Shown in pieces: positions 38,899 to 49,021 of a DNA stretch of 64,000 nt. The notes beneath the pieces are model-generated. The model saw nothing but the letters and a program-made list of their open reading frames with translations, was not told the DNA's origin and did no database searches. Source of the DNA: Rhodoblastus sp963713695 (lineage in GTDB: Bacteria; Pseudomonadota; Alphaproteobacteria; Rhizobiales; Beijerinckiaceae); contig CAVQMU010000005.1 in NCBI GenBank assembly GCA_963713695.1, forward strand, positions 372,001 to 436,000, given 5' to 3'. The translations under genes and the position numbers were made by a program. Numbering within the stretch: the stretch's first letter is position 1; the number at the start of each line of letters is the position of its first letter.

Positions 38899-39426
38899 TC
38901 AGACGTGTGCGGCCAAGGCGACTGCGATTCGGGTTCGAATCTGATCTGCTAGCACTTTGGCATTGCGGATTTCGGCGTCTCGCGCGGCGCGGACATTGGA
39001 AAGCCGCTGGCTGGTTCGATCATAGACAACGAATTGCGTCACATTGCCGGCAGCGATCGGTTCGCCGCCGCCGGCGATGGGGAGAAGCTTGTATTCGGCA
39101 TCGACATTCACGTCGCCAGCCTCAGCCTGGCCCGTAAAGGTATTCATGACTGGCGTCGACATGCGTTCATGCAAGGCGATGACGAGACGATATTTGGGCG
39201 TTGGCGAGGACCCTGTGCCATTGAGCGCGAAAATAAGTTCGTTCTCGACGTAATGGCCGAGCCGCTCAGGGATCGGCTCGACCTTGATCGCCTGCATTTC
39301 CGATGAGACTGAATGACCTCCGGCGGTCGGGCCGTACAGCGGTTGGATGTTGCAGCCCGACAGGACGACCGCCAGACAGATCGCAGATGACAGTCGAAGC
39401 CACTTATGCGCGTTATACGACGACAT
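38899..39426 (-). CDS. lptE: LPS-assembly lipoprotein LptE
   Basis: A 175-residue protein with a lipoprotein signal peptide (SAICLAVVLSGCNIQPLYG, lipobox LSGC). The rest matches the alphaproteobacterial LptE form, with KVEPIPERLGHYVENEL and the YKLLP and NVTQFVVYDRT strands. LptE plugs the LptD barrel that inserts lipopolysaccharide into the outer membrane. The ATG at 39426 lies inside the end of leuS (14-base overlap), indicating coupled translation; an upstream ATG at 39447 is possible. Confidence 0.87.
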   Translation of the reverse strand: MSSYNAHKWLRLSSAICLAVVLSGCNIQPLYGPTAGGHSVSSEMQAIKVEPIPERLGHYVENELIFALNGTGSSPTPKYRLVIALHERMSTPVMNTFTGQAEAGDVNVDAEYKLLPIAGGGEPIAAGNVTQFVVYDRTSQRLSNVRAARDAEIRNAKVLADQIRTRIAVALAAHV

Positions 39427-42029
39427 TGACGATCCTTTGCGGCACAATGATTATTTTTTTAGGCGTCCGACCTTCCAAAGCGCGCTGGACGGCGTCGAGA
39501 GCCACCACCGCCGCCTCGATTTCACGCTGCGTGGCGTCCCTGGCGATCAAGAGATCCGCGCGCTTCTTCCCGTTCACCTGCACGGGCAGCATTACCATGT
39601 TATCGACAACAAGAGAACGATCGGCCTTCGGCCAGGACAATTCTGCGATCGGAATTTCGTTGCCGAGCGTCGCCCAGCATTCTTCGCCCAAGTGGGGCAT
39701 CATTGGAGCGAAAAGATGGGTCATGATACGCCCGGCTTCGCCGAATGCGCTCCTGACGTCTGGGCTGGCAGCTTCGCTGTCCACATTCGCGAGTTGAGTC
39801 GTCAATTGATTCGCGAGGTCGTAAACATGCGCGACGCACCGATTGAAGCGTAGGCGTGCAAGATCGTCCTCGACCTTAAGCAAAGCGGCATGGGCGGACT
39901 TCCTCACAAGCTTCGCCTGCTCTCCGTAATCTGCGACCTCACCCACATCCTTGCTGAAATCCGCGATTTCGCCGATCAGCCGCCACAGGCGCTGCACAAA
40001 CTTTGCCGCGCCTTGCACCCCCTCTTCCGTCCAGATGACGTCGCGGTCTGGCGGCAAGTCCGAGAGCATGAACCACCTGGCGGTGTCGGCGCCGTAAGTC
40101 GCGATAATATCGTCGGGGTCGATGGTGTTGCGCTTGGATTTCGACATTTTTTCGATGCCGCCGACTTCGACGGGTGATCCATCGGATAATGAAAAAGCTC
40201 GTCTTGTCTCGCTATCTTGGTCGAAACGAATTTCGGTCGGCGCAAGCCAGGCGCCGTCGGCGGACTTGTAGGTTTCGTGGACGACCATTCCCTGGGTGAA
40301 CAGTCCGGCGAAGGGCTCGCGCAGGCCGATGTGGCCCGTCGCTTTCATTGCTCGCGTGAAGAAGCGAGAATAGAGGAGATGCAGGATCGCGTGCTCGATG
40401 CCGCCGATATATTGGTCGACGGGCAGCCAATGATCGACTGCCGCGCGCGTCGTGGGAGCCTGTTCGTTGTGCGGATCGGTAAACCGGGCAAAATACCAGG
40501 ACGAATCGACGAAAGTGTCCATCGTATCGGTTTCCCGTCGCGCGGACTTGCCACATCGCGGACAGACGACATTTTTCCAGTTCGGATGCCGATCGAGCGG
40601 GTTGCCGGGCAGATCGAAAGAAACGTCGGATGGCAAAGTGATCGGCAGGCTGTCCGACGGCGCCGGCACCACCCCGCAGCTATCGCAATGAATGATTGGA
40701 ATTGGGCAACCCCAATAGCGTTGCCGTGAAATTCCCCAGTCCCGTAATTTGAAATTCACCTGGCGCCGGCCTCGCGGCGAGCCGGCCAGGAAATCCGCTT
40801 CCAAGCGCCTGATCACTTCGTCGCGCGCAGATTCGGGCGTCATGCCGTCGAGAAAGCGCGAATTGATCATCAGCCCGCCGCCATCATAGGCGGTTTCGTC
40901 CAGCGCGAACTGCGTGGGATCGACGCCTATCGGACAGACTACGATTGTGTGGCCGAGTCCATAGGTGCGGGCGAAATCCAAGTCGCGCTGATCGTGCGCG
41001 GGGCAGCCGAAAATGGCGCCGGTTCCATAGTCCATGAGCACGAAGTTGGCGACATAAACAGGGAGGGTCCACATGGGATCAAAGGGGTGAACAACCTTCA
41101 GACCGGTGTCGTAACCCTTTTTTTCCGCCGTCTCGAGGGCCGCGACGGACGTGCCGAGCCGATGGCATTCTTCTATGAAGGCGTCGAGTTGAGTATTGGT
41201 CTTGGCGAGTTCTGTTGCGAGTGGATGATCTGGCGACAAGGCGATGAACTTGGCGCCGAAACAACGTGTCGGGACGAGTCGTATAAACTTCAATCTCTGG
41301 CATCGGCGCTGGCTGCGCCAGCGCGAAGCGCACCTCTGCGCCTTCCGACCGTCCGATCCAGTTTTTTTGCATCAGCCGGACCTTTTCGGGCCAGCGGTCG
41401 AGCGTTTCCAACGATTCCAGCAGATCTTCCGCGAATTCCGTGATCTTGAAGAACCATTGCGTGAGTTCACGCTGCTCGACGGGGGCGTTCGAACGCCAGC
41501 CGCGTCCGTCGATCACTTGCTCATTGGCAAGAACCGTCTGATCGACGGGGTCCCAGTTGACCTTGGCGTTTTTACGATAAACGAGCCCCTTTTCCAGCAT
41601 GTCGAGGAACATTTTTTGCTGATGCTTGTAGTAACTCGGGTCGCAGGTTGCGACTTCGCGCGACCAGTCGATCGAAAGTCCCATGCTTTGCAACTGCTTT
41701 CGCATGGTTGCGATATTGGCGTAGGTCCAGGTCGCCGGATGGGAGCCGTTCAGCCGGGCGGCGTTTTCGGCGGGCATGCCGAAGGCGTCCCATCCCATGG
41801 GATGAAGGACATTATGTCCCCTTGCGCGCATCGCCCGGGCGACCACATCGCCCATGGCGTAATTGCGCACATGGCCCATGTGGATACGACCCGAAGGATA
41901 TGGAAACATCTCAAGGACATAATATTTGGGCCGGGAATTGTCGTTGCGTGTTCGGAATGTTTCCCTGTCGTGCCAGACCATTTGCCATTTCGGTTCGGCT
42001 TCGTGGGCGTTATAGCGCTCAGATCGCAT
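39413..42029 (-). CDS. leuS: Leucyl-tRNA synthetase (one indel)
   Basis: About 871 residues after removing one base at 41259-41261 (AAA for AA on the plus strand). Class I signature HIGH appears as PYPSGRIHMGHVRNY and KMSKS as IEKMSKSKRNTIDP. The editing domain has the TTRPDTLFGAKFIALSPDHP block, where the break falls. The zinc-type motif CDSCGVVPAP...CPRCGK and anticodon domain follow. The enzyme charges tRNA-Leu and is essential, so the single break is almost certainly a read error. The start at 42029 fits the family N-terminus RYNAHEAEPKWQ. Confidence 0.96.
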
Positions 42030-42222
42030 GGGGATTCCACATTCCGCAGCTTCAGAAATTTTGCGCAATGAGCAACATTTCGGCGCAACGGTCAATTGAT
42101 TTGCCTGAAAAACCGCCTGCGCCTCTCTGATCGCCTGCCCTTGATTCGGCGAGCAGTGAAATTTAGACCGGAGGGCGGCCGGCGCACGCGTTTTTCGCTC
42201 CGCTTTTTGGAGGACACATCCT

Positions 42223-42930
42223 TTGCACACACACTTGCCCGAAAATGGCGTGGAAGCCCTCGCCCGGGTTCGTGCCCGTATCGCGCTAGCCTGCCGGGAC
42301 AATGGCCGCAGGGAAGCCGAGGTCGAACTCGTCTGTGTTTCAAAGAACTTCGACGCCGACGCCATATTGCCGGTGCTCGACGCCGGGCAGCGAGTTTTTG
42401 GCGAGAATCGCGTTCAGGAGGCGTCCGGAAAATGGCCACCGCTCCAATCCTTATATACCGGAACAAGATTGCACTTGATCGGTCCATTGCAATCGAACAA
42501 GGCCGCCGACGCCGTCGCCCTGTTCGATGTCATAGAAACCGTGGATCGGCCCAAGATCGCCTGGGCGATCGCGCAGGCCGTGCGTGAATCCGGACGAAAG
42601 CCAGCACTTTTCATTCAGGTGAACACTGGAGCGGAGCAGCAAAAAGCCGGCGTCGCGCCTGAGGACCTCGGCGCATTGCTTGCTCTATGTCGCCACGAAT
42701 GCGGTTTGAAAATTGATGGTCTGATGTGCATCCCACCGGTCGATCAACTCGTCTCCCCGCATTTCGCCCTGCTCCGACAGCTTGCCAGCCAATTTGGCTT
42801 GAACCGATTGTCCATGGGCATGTCAGGAGATTTCGAGCTGGCCATTCAGCTCGGCGCTACCCATGTCCGCGTCGGCTCTGCGATATTCGGAGAACGGCGC
42901 GGCCGCGAAAAATCCCCGACATCGACCTGA
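42223..42930 (+). CDS. yggS: YggS/PROSC family PLP homeostasis protein
   Basis: A 235-residue PLP-binding TIM-barrel protein: VELVCVSKNFDADAI (Lys binds PLP), VFGENRVQEASGKW, HLIGPLQSNKAADAV, QVNTGAEQQKAGVAP, GLMCIPP and LSMGMSGDFELAIQLGATHVRVGSAIFG. It buffers pyridoxal phosphate rather than catalysing a defined reaction. The start is assigned to TTG at 42223 because the frame fits homologues; no close ATG exists. It is divergent from leuS over 193 bp. Its 3' end overlaps the convergent L,D-transpeptidase as read. Confidence 0.9.
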   Translation: MHTHLPENGVEALARVRARIALACRDNGRREAEVELVCVSKNFDADAILPVLDAGQRVFGENRVQEASGKWPPLQSLYTGTRLHLIGPLQSNKAADAVALFDVIETVDRPKIAWAIAQAVRESGRKPALFIQVNTGAEQQKAGVAPEDLGALLALCRHECGLKIDGLMCIPPVDQLVSPHFALLRQLASQFGLNRLSMGMSGDFELAIQLGATHVRVGSAIFGERRGREKSPTST

Positions 42931-43535
42931 AGTCGTGAACTCCAAAGGAACTGGGCTTTTTGCATAACGTTGCGCTTCAAGGCGATGCATCCCGCTGTCG
43001 GCTTGAGGTCAGCATGGGCGAGATGCAGAAATATGGCGCTGCCTCGCCCCATGATGCGAGGGCGAAAATTAAAATCTAGGATGCCAATCAGGTCATAGAC
43101 GCCGTCGTCCCTTTCCAGTCTTTCGGCGCTTGCGCGAAATGGAAGCACCACATGGCGATTGTAAAGATAGGATGCTGGATCATCGCACCAGCCGTCATTC
43201 CGCCGAATGGTCTGGCAACCGGACCTGAAAGGTTTCCAGGACTTCGATCGCATCCAGCTAATTATCAAAAAGCTTCCAACGGGAGTAAAACCATCCCCTT
43301 CGCGTCGTTTGCCGGCAATTCCGCTGCGTCCGACGGCGCAGGGAATTCGATGCGATCCCATGCACAAGACCCCCCGGGGGGGAATATCCGCCAAGCGTGG
43401 CAGCGCACGGACGGCGATGCGAGAGAAAAGACGTGGTCCACGAAGCTGCAACACAACAGGGTTTTGACGAAATTTAGATGAAAGCGTAATTTGTTTCCGT
43501 ACCAAAGGCGCGCCGATCTTTTTCATACAGTTCAC
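42846..43535 (-). CDS. L,D-transpeptidase (YkuD) family protein
   Basis: About 170-230 residues. The small alphaproteobacterial YkuD form is recognisable: RGVLCMGSHRIPCAVGRSGI, KREGDG-like KRREGDGFTPVG, a YDLIGILDFN strand and the catalytic IFLHLAHADLKPTAGCIALKR (His and Cys of the HxxH...SxGCIxL type motif, here TAGCIAL). Such enzymes form 3-3 peptidoglycan crosslinks or attach lipoproteins. There is no clear signal peptide. The last 28 codons run antisense into yggS, so a read error near 42945 may hide the true stop. It is divergent from cenR over 38 bp, suggesting shared control. Confidence 0.75.
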   Translation of the reverse strand: MNCMKKIGAPLVRKQITLSSKFRQNPVVLQLRGPRLFSRIAVRALPRLADIPPRGVLCMGSHRIPCAVGRSGIAGKRREGDGFTPVGSFLIISWMRSKSWKPFRSGCQTIRRNDGWCDDPASYLYNRHVVLPFRASAERLERDDGVYDLIGILDFNFRPRIMGRGSAIFLHLAHADLKPTAGCIALKRNVMQKAQFLWSSRLQVDVGDFSRPRRSPNIAEPTRTWVAPS

Positions 43536-43573
43536 CCTTCAGATCGCCGCTTGCCGCGGTTATAGGATTTTTC

Positions 43574-44260
43574 ATGCAGCAAGTCCGCCGGATCTTGGTT
43601 GTCGATGACGATGCTCTTTTGCGTCTCTCGCTGGTCGAACAATTGGCCGTCCACAATGAATTTATCACGGTCGAAGCGGCGGATGTTTCTGCTGCATTGG
43701 CGACGCTTCGGATCCAACCTATCGATCTGATCATCATGGACGTCGGATTGCCCGATGGCGACGGTCGTGAGGCGGTCAAAAAACTTCGCGGCGAGGGTTT
43801 TCAGAAGCCCATCATACTCCTGACCGGACATGATTCGGAGACCGATATTGTCCAGGGGCTCGATTCGGGCGCTAATGACTACGTGAACAAGCCTTTCCGA
43901 TTTGCCGTATTGCTCGCCCGCATCCGGGCTCATTTGCGTCAATATGAAATGAGCGAGGACGCAACGTTTCAGATCGGCTCTTATCTCTTCTATCCCGGCG
44001 CAAAAATTTTGACGGGCGCCGGCGGCGAGAAATTGCGGCTGACCGAAAAGGAAACCGCGATACTGCAATATCTGAACCGGGCCAAGGGCGCTGTTGTTTC
44101 GCGTGACGAACTGTTGCGCGAAGTCTGGGGCTATAACGCCAATGTCACTACGCATACGCTTGAGACGCACATTTATCGCCTGCGCCAGAAGATCGAGACC
44201 GACCCGACGAACGCCCAACTCTTGATGACTGAAGCCGGCGGGTATCAACTCGCGTTTTGA
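43574..44260 (+). CDS. cenR: OmpR-family cell-envelope response regulator, CenR/OtpR-like
   Basis: A 228-residue regulator. The receiver (1-120) has RILVVDDDALLRLSL, acceptor Asp in LIIMDVGLPDGDGRE and Lys in DYVNKPFR. The winged-helix domain has LRLTEKETAILQYL, VSRDELLREVWGYN and THTLETHIYRLRQKIE. The receiver and wing fit CenR of Caulobacter and OtpR of Brucella, which are essential for envelope integrity. The next gene encodes a cyclic-nucleotide-binding protein, as next to otpR in Brucella, which supports the call. No CenK kinase is nearby. Confidence 0.8.
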   Translation: MQQVRRILVVDDDALLRLSLVEQLAVHNEFITVEAADVSAALATLRIQPIDLIIMDVGLPDGDGREAVKKLRGEGFQKPIILLTGHDSETDIVQGLDSGANDYVNKPFRFAVLLARIRAHLRQYEMSEDATFQIGSYLFYPGAKILTGAGGEKLRLTEKETAILQYLNRAKGAVVSRDELLREVWGYNANVTTHTLETHIYRLRQKIETDPTNAQLLMTEAGGYQLAF

Positions 44261-44301
44261 AATTCCAGCCAGCGGCCAAAATCTAAACGGTCGCCGCCGT
44301 C

Positions 44302-44766
44302 ATGGTCGAAGGGATGTCATTGGAAAGCGATATAAAGATACTTTCGCGCCTACCCATGCTCTCCAAACTTGAGGCTGAGGCGTTGCGTCTGGTCACCTTC
44401 GCCGCCGAGAAGCGTGTCCTGCGCGCCGGTGATGTTCTTTTCCGGCAAGGCGATGTGTCCGATGGGGGATACGTCGTGATTTCCGGGGCGATTGCGCTTG
44501 ATTCCTCGCAAGGCGCGTCAGTCGCCGGAAAAATTGTCGGTCCGGGAGGGCTATTGGGCGAATTGGCGCTTCTTGTGGCGACGCGTCATCCCGCGACGGC
44601 GATTGCGCGCCAGAATTCGAGTTTGCTGAAAATTCCACGCGCCCTTTTTCTTCGGGCATTGGAAGAATCGCCTGCCAGCGCACAGCGGTTGAAGCGCGCA
44701 CTCGGACGCGAACTGGAATCCTATTCAGTCGAACTGGAAAAAACGCGGCAAGCCTTGCTGGAATAA
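44302..44766 (+). CDS. Cyclic nucleotide-binding domain protein
   Basis: A 154-residue single-domain protein of the CRP/PKA-regulatory-subunit fold: LSRLPMLSKLEAEALRLV, VLFRQGDVSDGGYVVISG and the phosphate-binding cassette GLLGELALLVATRHPATAIA. There is no DNA-binding domain; a helical tail follows. Start may be the ATG at 44302 or 44314. It follows cenR by 41 bases, probably in one transcript, so it may tune that regulator or an envelope enzyme in response to a nucleotide. That role is inference. Confidence 0.85.
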   Translation: MVEGMSLESDIKILSRLPMLSKLEAEALRLVTFAAEKRVLRAGDVLFRQGDVSDGGYVVISGAIALDSSQGASVAGKIVGPGGLLGELALLVATRHPATAIARQNSSLLKIPRALFLRALEESPASAQRLKRALGRELESYSVELEKTRQALLE

Positions 44767-44773
44767 CTAGCTG

Positions 44774-45580
44774 CTAGAGTTTCATAAGCAGGCTGACAGG
44801 GACATGATCCGATGGGCGCTCCCAACCGCGAGCTTCCTTAAGGATTTCAATATTCTGTAATGTCGGACCGAGCGAACTCGACGTCCAGATATGATCCAAT
44901 CGCCGACCCTTGTCCGCCGCCGCCCAATCCGAAGACCGATAGCTCCACCAAGTATAGAGTTTCTCCTTGAAAGGCGTGAATTGGCGGAGGGCGTCGATCC
45001 AAGCGCCGTCGTCGAGAATGAGCTTCAACTTTTCTGTTTCGATCGGTGTGTGGCTGACGACCTTCAAAAGCGCCTTGTGGTTCCAGACATCGTGCTCGTA
45101 GGGCGCGACGTTGAAATCCCCGACCAGAATCGTATCATTTGCGACGAACGCTTCTTTACGTGTCCATTCATGGAATTCGTCGAGAAACGAAAGCTTGTGA
45201 GCGAATTTGGGATTGATCGCCGGATCCGGTTCGTCCCCGCCGGCGGGAATATAAAAATTATGCAGCCGCAGGAGGCGGTCGGCGACCTTGAAGGACGCGG
45301 CGACGTGGCGGGCGTCCCCGAGGCCGCAAAACGGTCGGCGATCGACGTCCTCGAGAGGTAGTCGCGATACGATGGCGACGCCGTGATAGCCCTTCTGGCC
45401 GTGGATGGCGATATGTTCATAGCCGAGCTTGCGAATATCCGACGCCGGAAATTCAGCGTCGCGACATTTGGTCTCCTGAAGACAAAGAATATCTGGTTTA
45501 TGCTCGTTAAGAAACGCGGCGACCAAGGGAAGACGCAATCGGACGGAATTAATGTTCCAGGTTGTGATCTTTAAATTCAC
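44774..45580 (-). CDS. xthA: Exodeoxyribonuclease III
   Basis: A 268-residue exonuclease/AP endonuclease of the EEP family: MNLKITTWNINSVRLRLP (Asn), ILCLQETKCRDAEFP (metal-binding Glu), VGDFNVAP (Asp and Asn) and the C-terminal WAAADKGRRLDHIW and WERPSDHVPVSL (catalytic Asp-His). It removes 3' blocks and cuts abasic sites in base-excision repair. The gene is intact and convergent with the cNMP-binding gene, 7 bases apart. Confidence 0.95.
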   Translation of the reverse strand: MNLKITTWNINSVRLRLPLVAAFLNEHKPDILCLQETKCRDAEFPASDIRKLGYEHIAIHGQKGYHGVAIVSRLPLEDVDRRPFCGLGDARHVAASFKVADRLLRLHNFYIPAGGDEPDPAINPKFAHKLSFLDEFHEWTRKEAFVANDTILVGDFNVAPYEHDVWNHKALLKVVSHTPIETEKLKLILDDGAWIDALRQFTPFKEKLYTWWSYRSSDWAAADKGRRLDHIWTSSSLGPTLQNIEILKEARGWERPSDHVPVSLLMKL

Positions 45581-45692
45581 TGTGCCGCCCCAGCCGAGAG
45601 ACTATTGCCTAAGCAACTCTTTGAGCATGGTGAAGGGAGTGCGGCAAGTAGAAAGAACCGTTTTTGGCTTGTATACCCTGGCGAGGGGGCTA

Positions 45693-46379
45693 TCAGTTTT
45701 GTGATGGCCAGATGCTGTCGCTCGGAATTCGGAACAGGTTGCGATCCGGCACCGATCGGAGGTCGATATTGTGAAGCGTCACCAAGGTCTGGTAGCCTTG
45801 AGGATCAGTCACTTCCCATTGTTTTAACGAAAACGTCTTGCTGTCGAAATTGAGCTTGATCCGCGACGTGCCACCGAAAGTCGATCCATCCTCAACCGTA
45901 ATTGTGGTTGAGCGCGGGTCGGATGCTACGTCCACGACCTTGACGTCGCGTTTCAGGTTCAGTTCTTCCTTGAGGAGGAACTTCAATGGCGTCTGGCTAA
46001 TAAAATAAAGCTGTTGGGTCTGCAGCTTTCGATCGCGTATAGCGACTGTCGTTCCATCCGCGATAATTTCCATCGTCGCCGGCTGGGCATATTCAAACCG
46101 CAGCCGGCCCGGTTTCGCGACATAGAGTTTCCCCTCGGATCGGCGTCCATCGACGCCAACCTGAACAAAATCTGCGGTCATGACTTGTGCGGCGTTGAAA
46201 TAATCGTCCGCCATCTGAATGGCCACTTGTGAATCGAGCGGCTCAGAAGCGGGTTTTGGCGCATCAACTGCCGTCGCAGGCGTCTTTTTTTCCGTCGGCG
46301 CAGCCTTCTGGGCCAGGCAAACAACGTTCCCGGCGACGACGAGCACTGCGCTCAGGAACAAACCCATACCGCGTTTCAT
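45693..46379 (-). CDS. lolA: LolA-like outer-membrane lipoprotein carrier
   Basis: A 228-residue periplasmic protein. It starts MKRGMGLFLSAVLVVAGNVV and has a signal peptide. The LolA fold is seen in AQVMTADFVQVG, GKLYVAKPGRLRFEY, IIADGTTVAIRDRKLQTQQ, FLLKEELNL and the C-terminal RNLFRIPSD. It shuttles lipoproteins from LolCDE to the outer membrane. The ATG at 46379 is chosen because the signal peptide begins there. It lies 101 bases after ftsK on the same strand; xthA-lolA-ftsK is a familiar alphaproteobacterial order. Confidence 0.87.
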   Translation of the reverse strand: MKRGMGLFLSAVLVVAGNVVCLAQKAAPTEKKTPATAVDAPKPASEPLDSQVAIQMADDYFNAAQVMTADFVQVGVDGRRSEGKLYVAKPGRLRFEYAQPATMEIIADGTTVAIRDRKLQTQQLYFISQTPLKFLLKEELNLKRDVKVVDVASDPRSTTITVEDGSTFGGTSRIKLNFDSKTFSLKQWEVTDPQGYQTLVTLHNIDLRSVPDRNLFRIPSDSIWPSQN

Positions 46380-46480
46380 GTCCGGTCCTTGGAAAATTTG
46401 ATGCGGAAATCTGACGCCCGTCGGACGTGTCGCCCCCGTTTCGACGGTCTCTAGCGAGAAGTTGTGGCGGCATTGGGATT

Positions 46481-48964
46481 TCAAGCGTCATCGGGATCGA
46501 AAGCCCCGCGATCCAAGCCGCCGCCGACAAGTATCTGTCGTTTTCCCGCATGGTTGGCAGGGCCGACGACGCCCTCTTTCTCCATGCGCTCGACGAGAGA
46601 CGCCGCCTTGTTGTAGCCCACCGACAGGCGGCGCTGGACATAGGAGGTCGAGCACTTTTTGTCGCGCAGCACGATCGCTACCGCGCGGTCGTAGAGATCG
46701 CCTGACTGATCGCCTTCCGCAGTCGTCGCCGCCGCGTCGCCGTCGTCGTCATCTGAAGAATCCTCGACCGTCACCGCATCGAGATATTCGGGCTGGCCCT
46801 GCATCTTTAGATGCGCCACGACCCTTTCCACCTCGTCGTCGGAGACGAATGGCCCATGCACACGCGAAATCCGGCCGCCGCCAGTCATGTGGAGCATATC
46901 GCCCTGGCCGAGCAGCTGTTCCGCGCCCATTTCGCCGAGAATGGTGCGGCTGTCGATCTTCGAGGTCACCTGGAAGGAAATGCGCGTCGGGAAATTGGCC
47001 TTGATCGTGCCGGTGATGACATCGACGGAGGGCCGTTGCGTCGCCGTGATCAGATGGATGCCCGCGGCGCGCGCCATTTGCGCTAGACGCTGGATCGCGC
47101 CTTCGATCTCCTTGCCCGCGACCATCATCAGGTCAGCCATCTCGTCGACGATGACGACGATATAGGGCAGGGACGTGAGGTCCATCCGCTCCTGCTCATA
47201 GATCGCCTCGCCGGTCTCGCGATCGAAGCCGGTTTGCACGGTTCGGGTGATGATTTCCCCCTTGGCGCGGGCTTCCATGACGCGGGTGTTGAAACCGTCG
47301 ATATTGCGCACGCCGAGCTTCGACATTTTCTTGTAGCGATCCTCCATCTCGCGCACCGCCCATTTGAGCGCCACGACCGCCTTTTTGGGATCGGTGACGA
47401 CGGGGGTGAGGAGATGGGGAATGCCGTCATAGACGGACAGTTCCAGCATTTTCGGATCGACCATGATCAACCGGCAGTCCTGCGGCTTGAGCCGATAGAG
47501 CAGCGAAAGAATCATGGTGTTGATGGCGACAGACTTGCCCGATCCCGTGGTGCCCGCAACGAGCAGATGCGGCATTTTCGCGAGATCGACGATGACAGGC
47601 TCGCCGCCGATGGTTTTTCCCAGGGCTATCGCGAGCTTGTGCTTGCTGTCGGTGAAATCGGGGGAGGCCACCAACTCGCGTAAAAAAACCGTCTCGCGGC
47701 GCGGATTGGGCAGTTCGATGCCGATGGCGTTGCGTCCGGGCACCACGGCGACGCGGGCCGAGACGGCGGACATCGAGCGGGCGATGTCATCCGCCAATCC
47801 AATGACGCGCGAAGACTTGATCCCCGGCGCCGGCTCGAATTCGTAGAGCGTCACGACAGGGCCGGGGTGAACGCTGATGATGTCGCCCTTGACGCTGAAA
47901 TCATCAAGAACGCTTTCGAGCAAGCGCGCGTTCTGTTCAAGCAACTCATGCGCGACGGTGGCGACAGCTTTTTTGCCAACGCCTAAAAGGGAAACTGACG
48001 GTAGGGCGTAATGGCCCTCCAACCTGCCGCCGTTGTCGAGCCGCTCACCCCCGACCAGACCGGCAACTCCGGTCTTGCGCCTGGGGGCCTGGATAAGAGC
48101 GCCTTCGCCAATCGCGCTCTGCTGGCCGCGTTCAAAAATTTCTTCCTTGGCATTCAGATAGCTTGGTGCAGCTGCGGAGGCCTGCGAAGCCGCGGGCTTT
48201 AGCTCATTTGCGCCCAACTTGTCGCTATCGTCTTTCCGGCTATGTTTTCCGCCAAGCTTTGCCAGAGACCATTTGCTGAAGCCGCCGCCATTCAAGAAGA
48301 AACCGGAGGCGTGAACTCGCCGGGAGGGCTTTCGTTTTTCGTCATCCTCGTGGCCGCCTGGGGCAAAATTTTGGAACTGCCCGTCAGAGTCTTCTGTCTC
48401 CTCGTCGAAGGGAGAGCCAAACCCGGCAGAAGCAGTCAGGCAAAGAATCGACAAGGCCAAAAAAACAATACCGGCAAGGATAATGCCGAATGGCGAAAAA
48501 TAGTGTCTCGGCACAGAGATTATGGCGTCACCGATGACGCCGCCAAGGCCTGTCGGCAGTGGCCATCTATTCGTCGCCGGCAAAAGGGAGGCGACCGCCG
48601 CGGCGCTGCCGGCGCCGATGAGCCAATAGGCGAGATGGCGGGATTTGCGGCGGATATTGCGGTGGGTGAGAATCCGCCATCCGAGCAGGGCCAAAGGCGC
48701 GAGTAGAGCGATTGAACTCACGCCGATCAATTGCATGACGACGTCGGCGACAATGGCGCCCCGGAAGCCGAAGGCGTTAAGGATCGGCGCGTCGGTGGCA
48801 TGGTTGAGGCTGGGATCGTTGACAGACCATGTAGCCAGCGCGATGCCCAACGACGCCGTCAGGCCTATGACGAGAAGACCCAATATTTCCTGACTGCGGC
48901 GGAAAATAAAAATCCGCGCCGCTTCAGGTAGGATTTCGCCCAAGGGAAATGTTGTCGTGCGCAT
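46481..48964 (-). CDS. ftsK: DNA translocase FtsK
   Basis: An 827-residue protein, intact. Four hydrophobic segments in residues 20-180 anchor it at the septum. A variable linker to about 350 is followed by the alpha and beta motor domains, with Walker A VAGTTGSGKSVAINTMILSL and Walker B YIVVIVDEMADLM. The gamma winged helix at the C-terminus (YDRAVAIVLRDKKCSTSYVQ, RRLSVGYNKAASLVERME) reads KOPS sites. FtsK pumps terminus DNA through the septum and activates XerCD at dif. A CtrA-type box lies 58 bases upstream of the start. Confidence 0.96.
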   Translation of the reverse strand: MRTTTFPLGEILPEAARIFIFRRSQEILGLLVIGLTASLGIALATWSVNDPSLNHATDAPILNAFGFRGAIVADVVMQLIGVSSIALLAPLALLGWRILTHRNIRRKSRHLAYWLIGAGSAAAVASLLPATNRWPLPTGLGGVIGDAIISVPRHYFSPFGIILAGIVFLALSILCLTASAGFGSPFDEETEDSDGQFQNFAPGGHEDDEKRKPSRRVHASGFFLNGGGFSKWSLAKLGGKHSRKDDSDKLGANELKPAASQASAAAPSYLNAKEEIFERGQQSAIGEGALIQAPRRKTGVAGLVGGERLDNGGRLEGHYALPSVSLLGVGKKAVATVAHELLEQNARLLESVLDDFSVKGDIISVHPGPVVTLYEFEPAPGIKSSRVIGLADDIARSMSAVSARVAVVPGRNAIGIELPNPRRETVFLRELVASPDFTDSKHKLAIALGKTIGGEPVIVDLAKMPHLLVAGTTGSGKSVAINTMILSLLYRLKPQDCRLIMVDPKMLELSVYDGIPHLLTPVVTDPKKAVVALKWAVREMEDRYKKMSKLGVRNIDGFNTRVMEARAKGEIITRTVQTGFDRETGEAIYEQERMDLTSLPYIVVIVDEMADLMMVAGKEIEGAIQRLAQMARAAGIHLITATQRPSVDVITGTIKANFPTRISFQVTSKIDSRTILGEMGAEQLLGQGDMLHMTGGGRISRVHGPFVSDDEVERVVAHLKMQGQPEYLDAVTVEDSSDDDDGDAAATTAEGDQSGDLYDRAVAIVLRDKKCSTSYVQRRLSVGYNKAASLVERMEKEGVVGPANHAGKRQILVGGGLDRGAFDPDDA

Positions 48965-49021
48965 CCCAACCTTTTCATCCTCGCTGCGCGACGGCTGCTG
49001 ATGAAGCCTATTCGGCGGGAG

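Noticed and set aside
38915..38945. tRNA-like GGTTCGAATC string
   Set aside because: It lies within the 3' end of lptE; no acceptor or anticodon arms could be folded around it.
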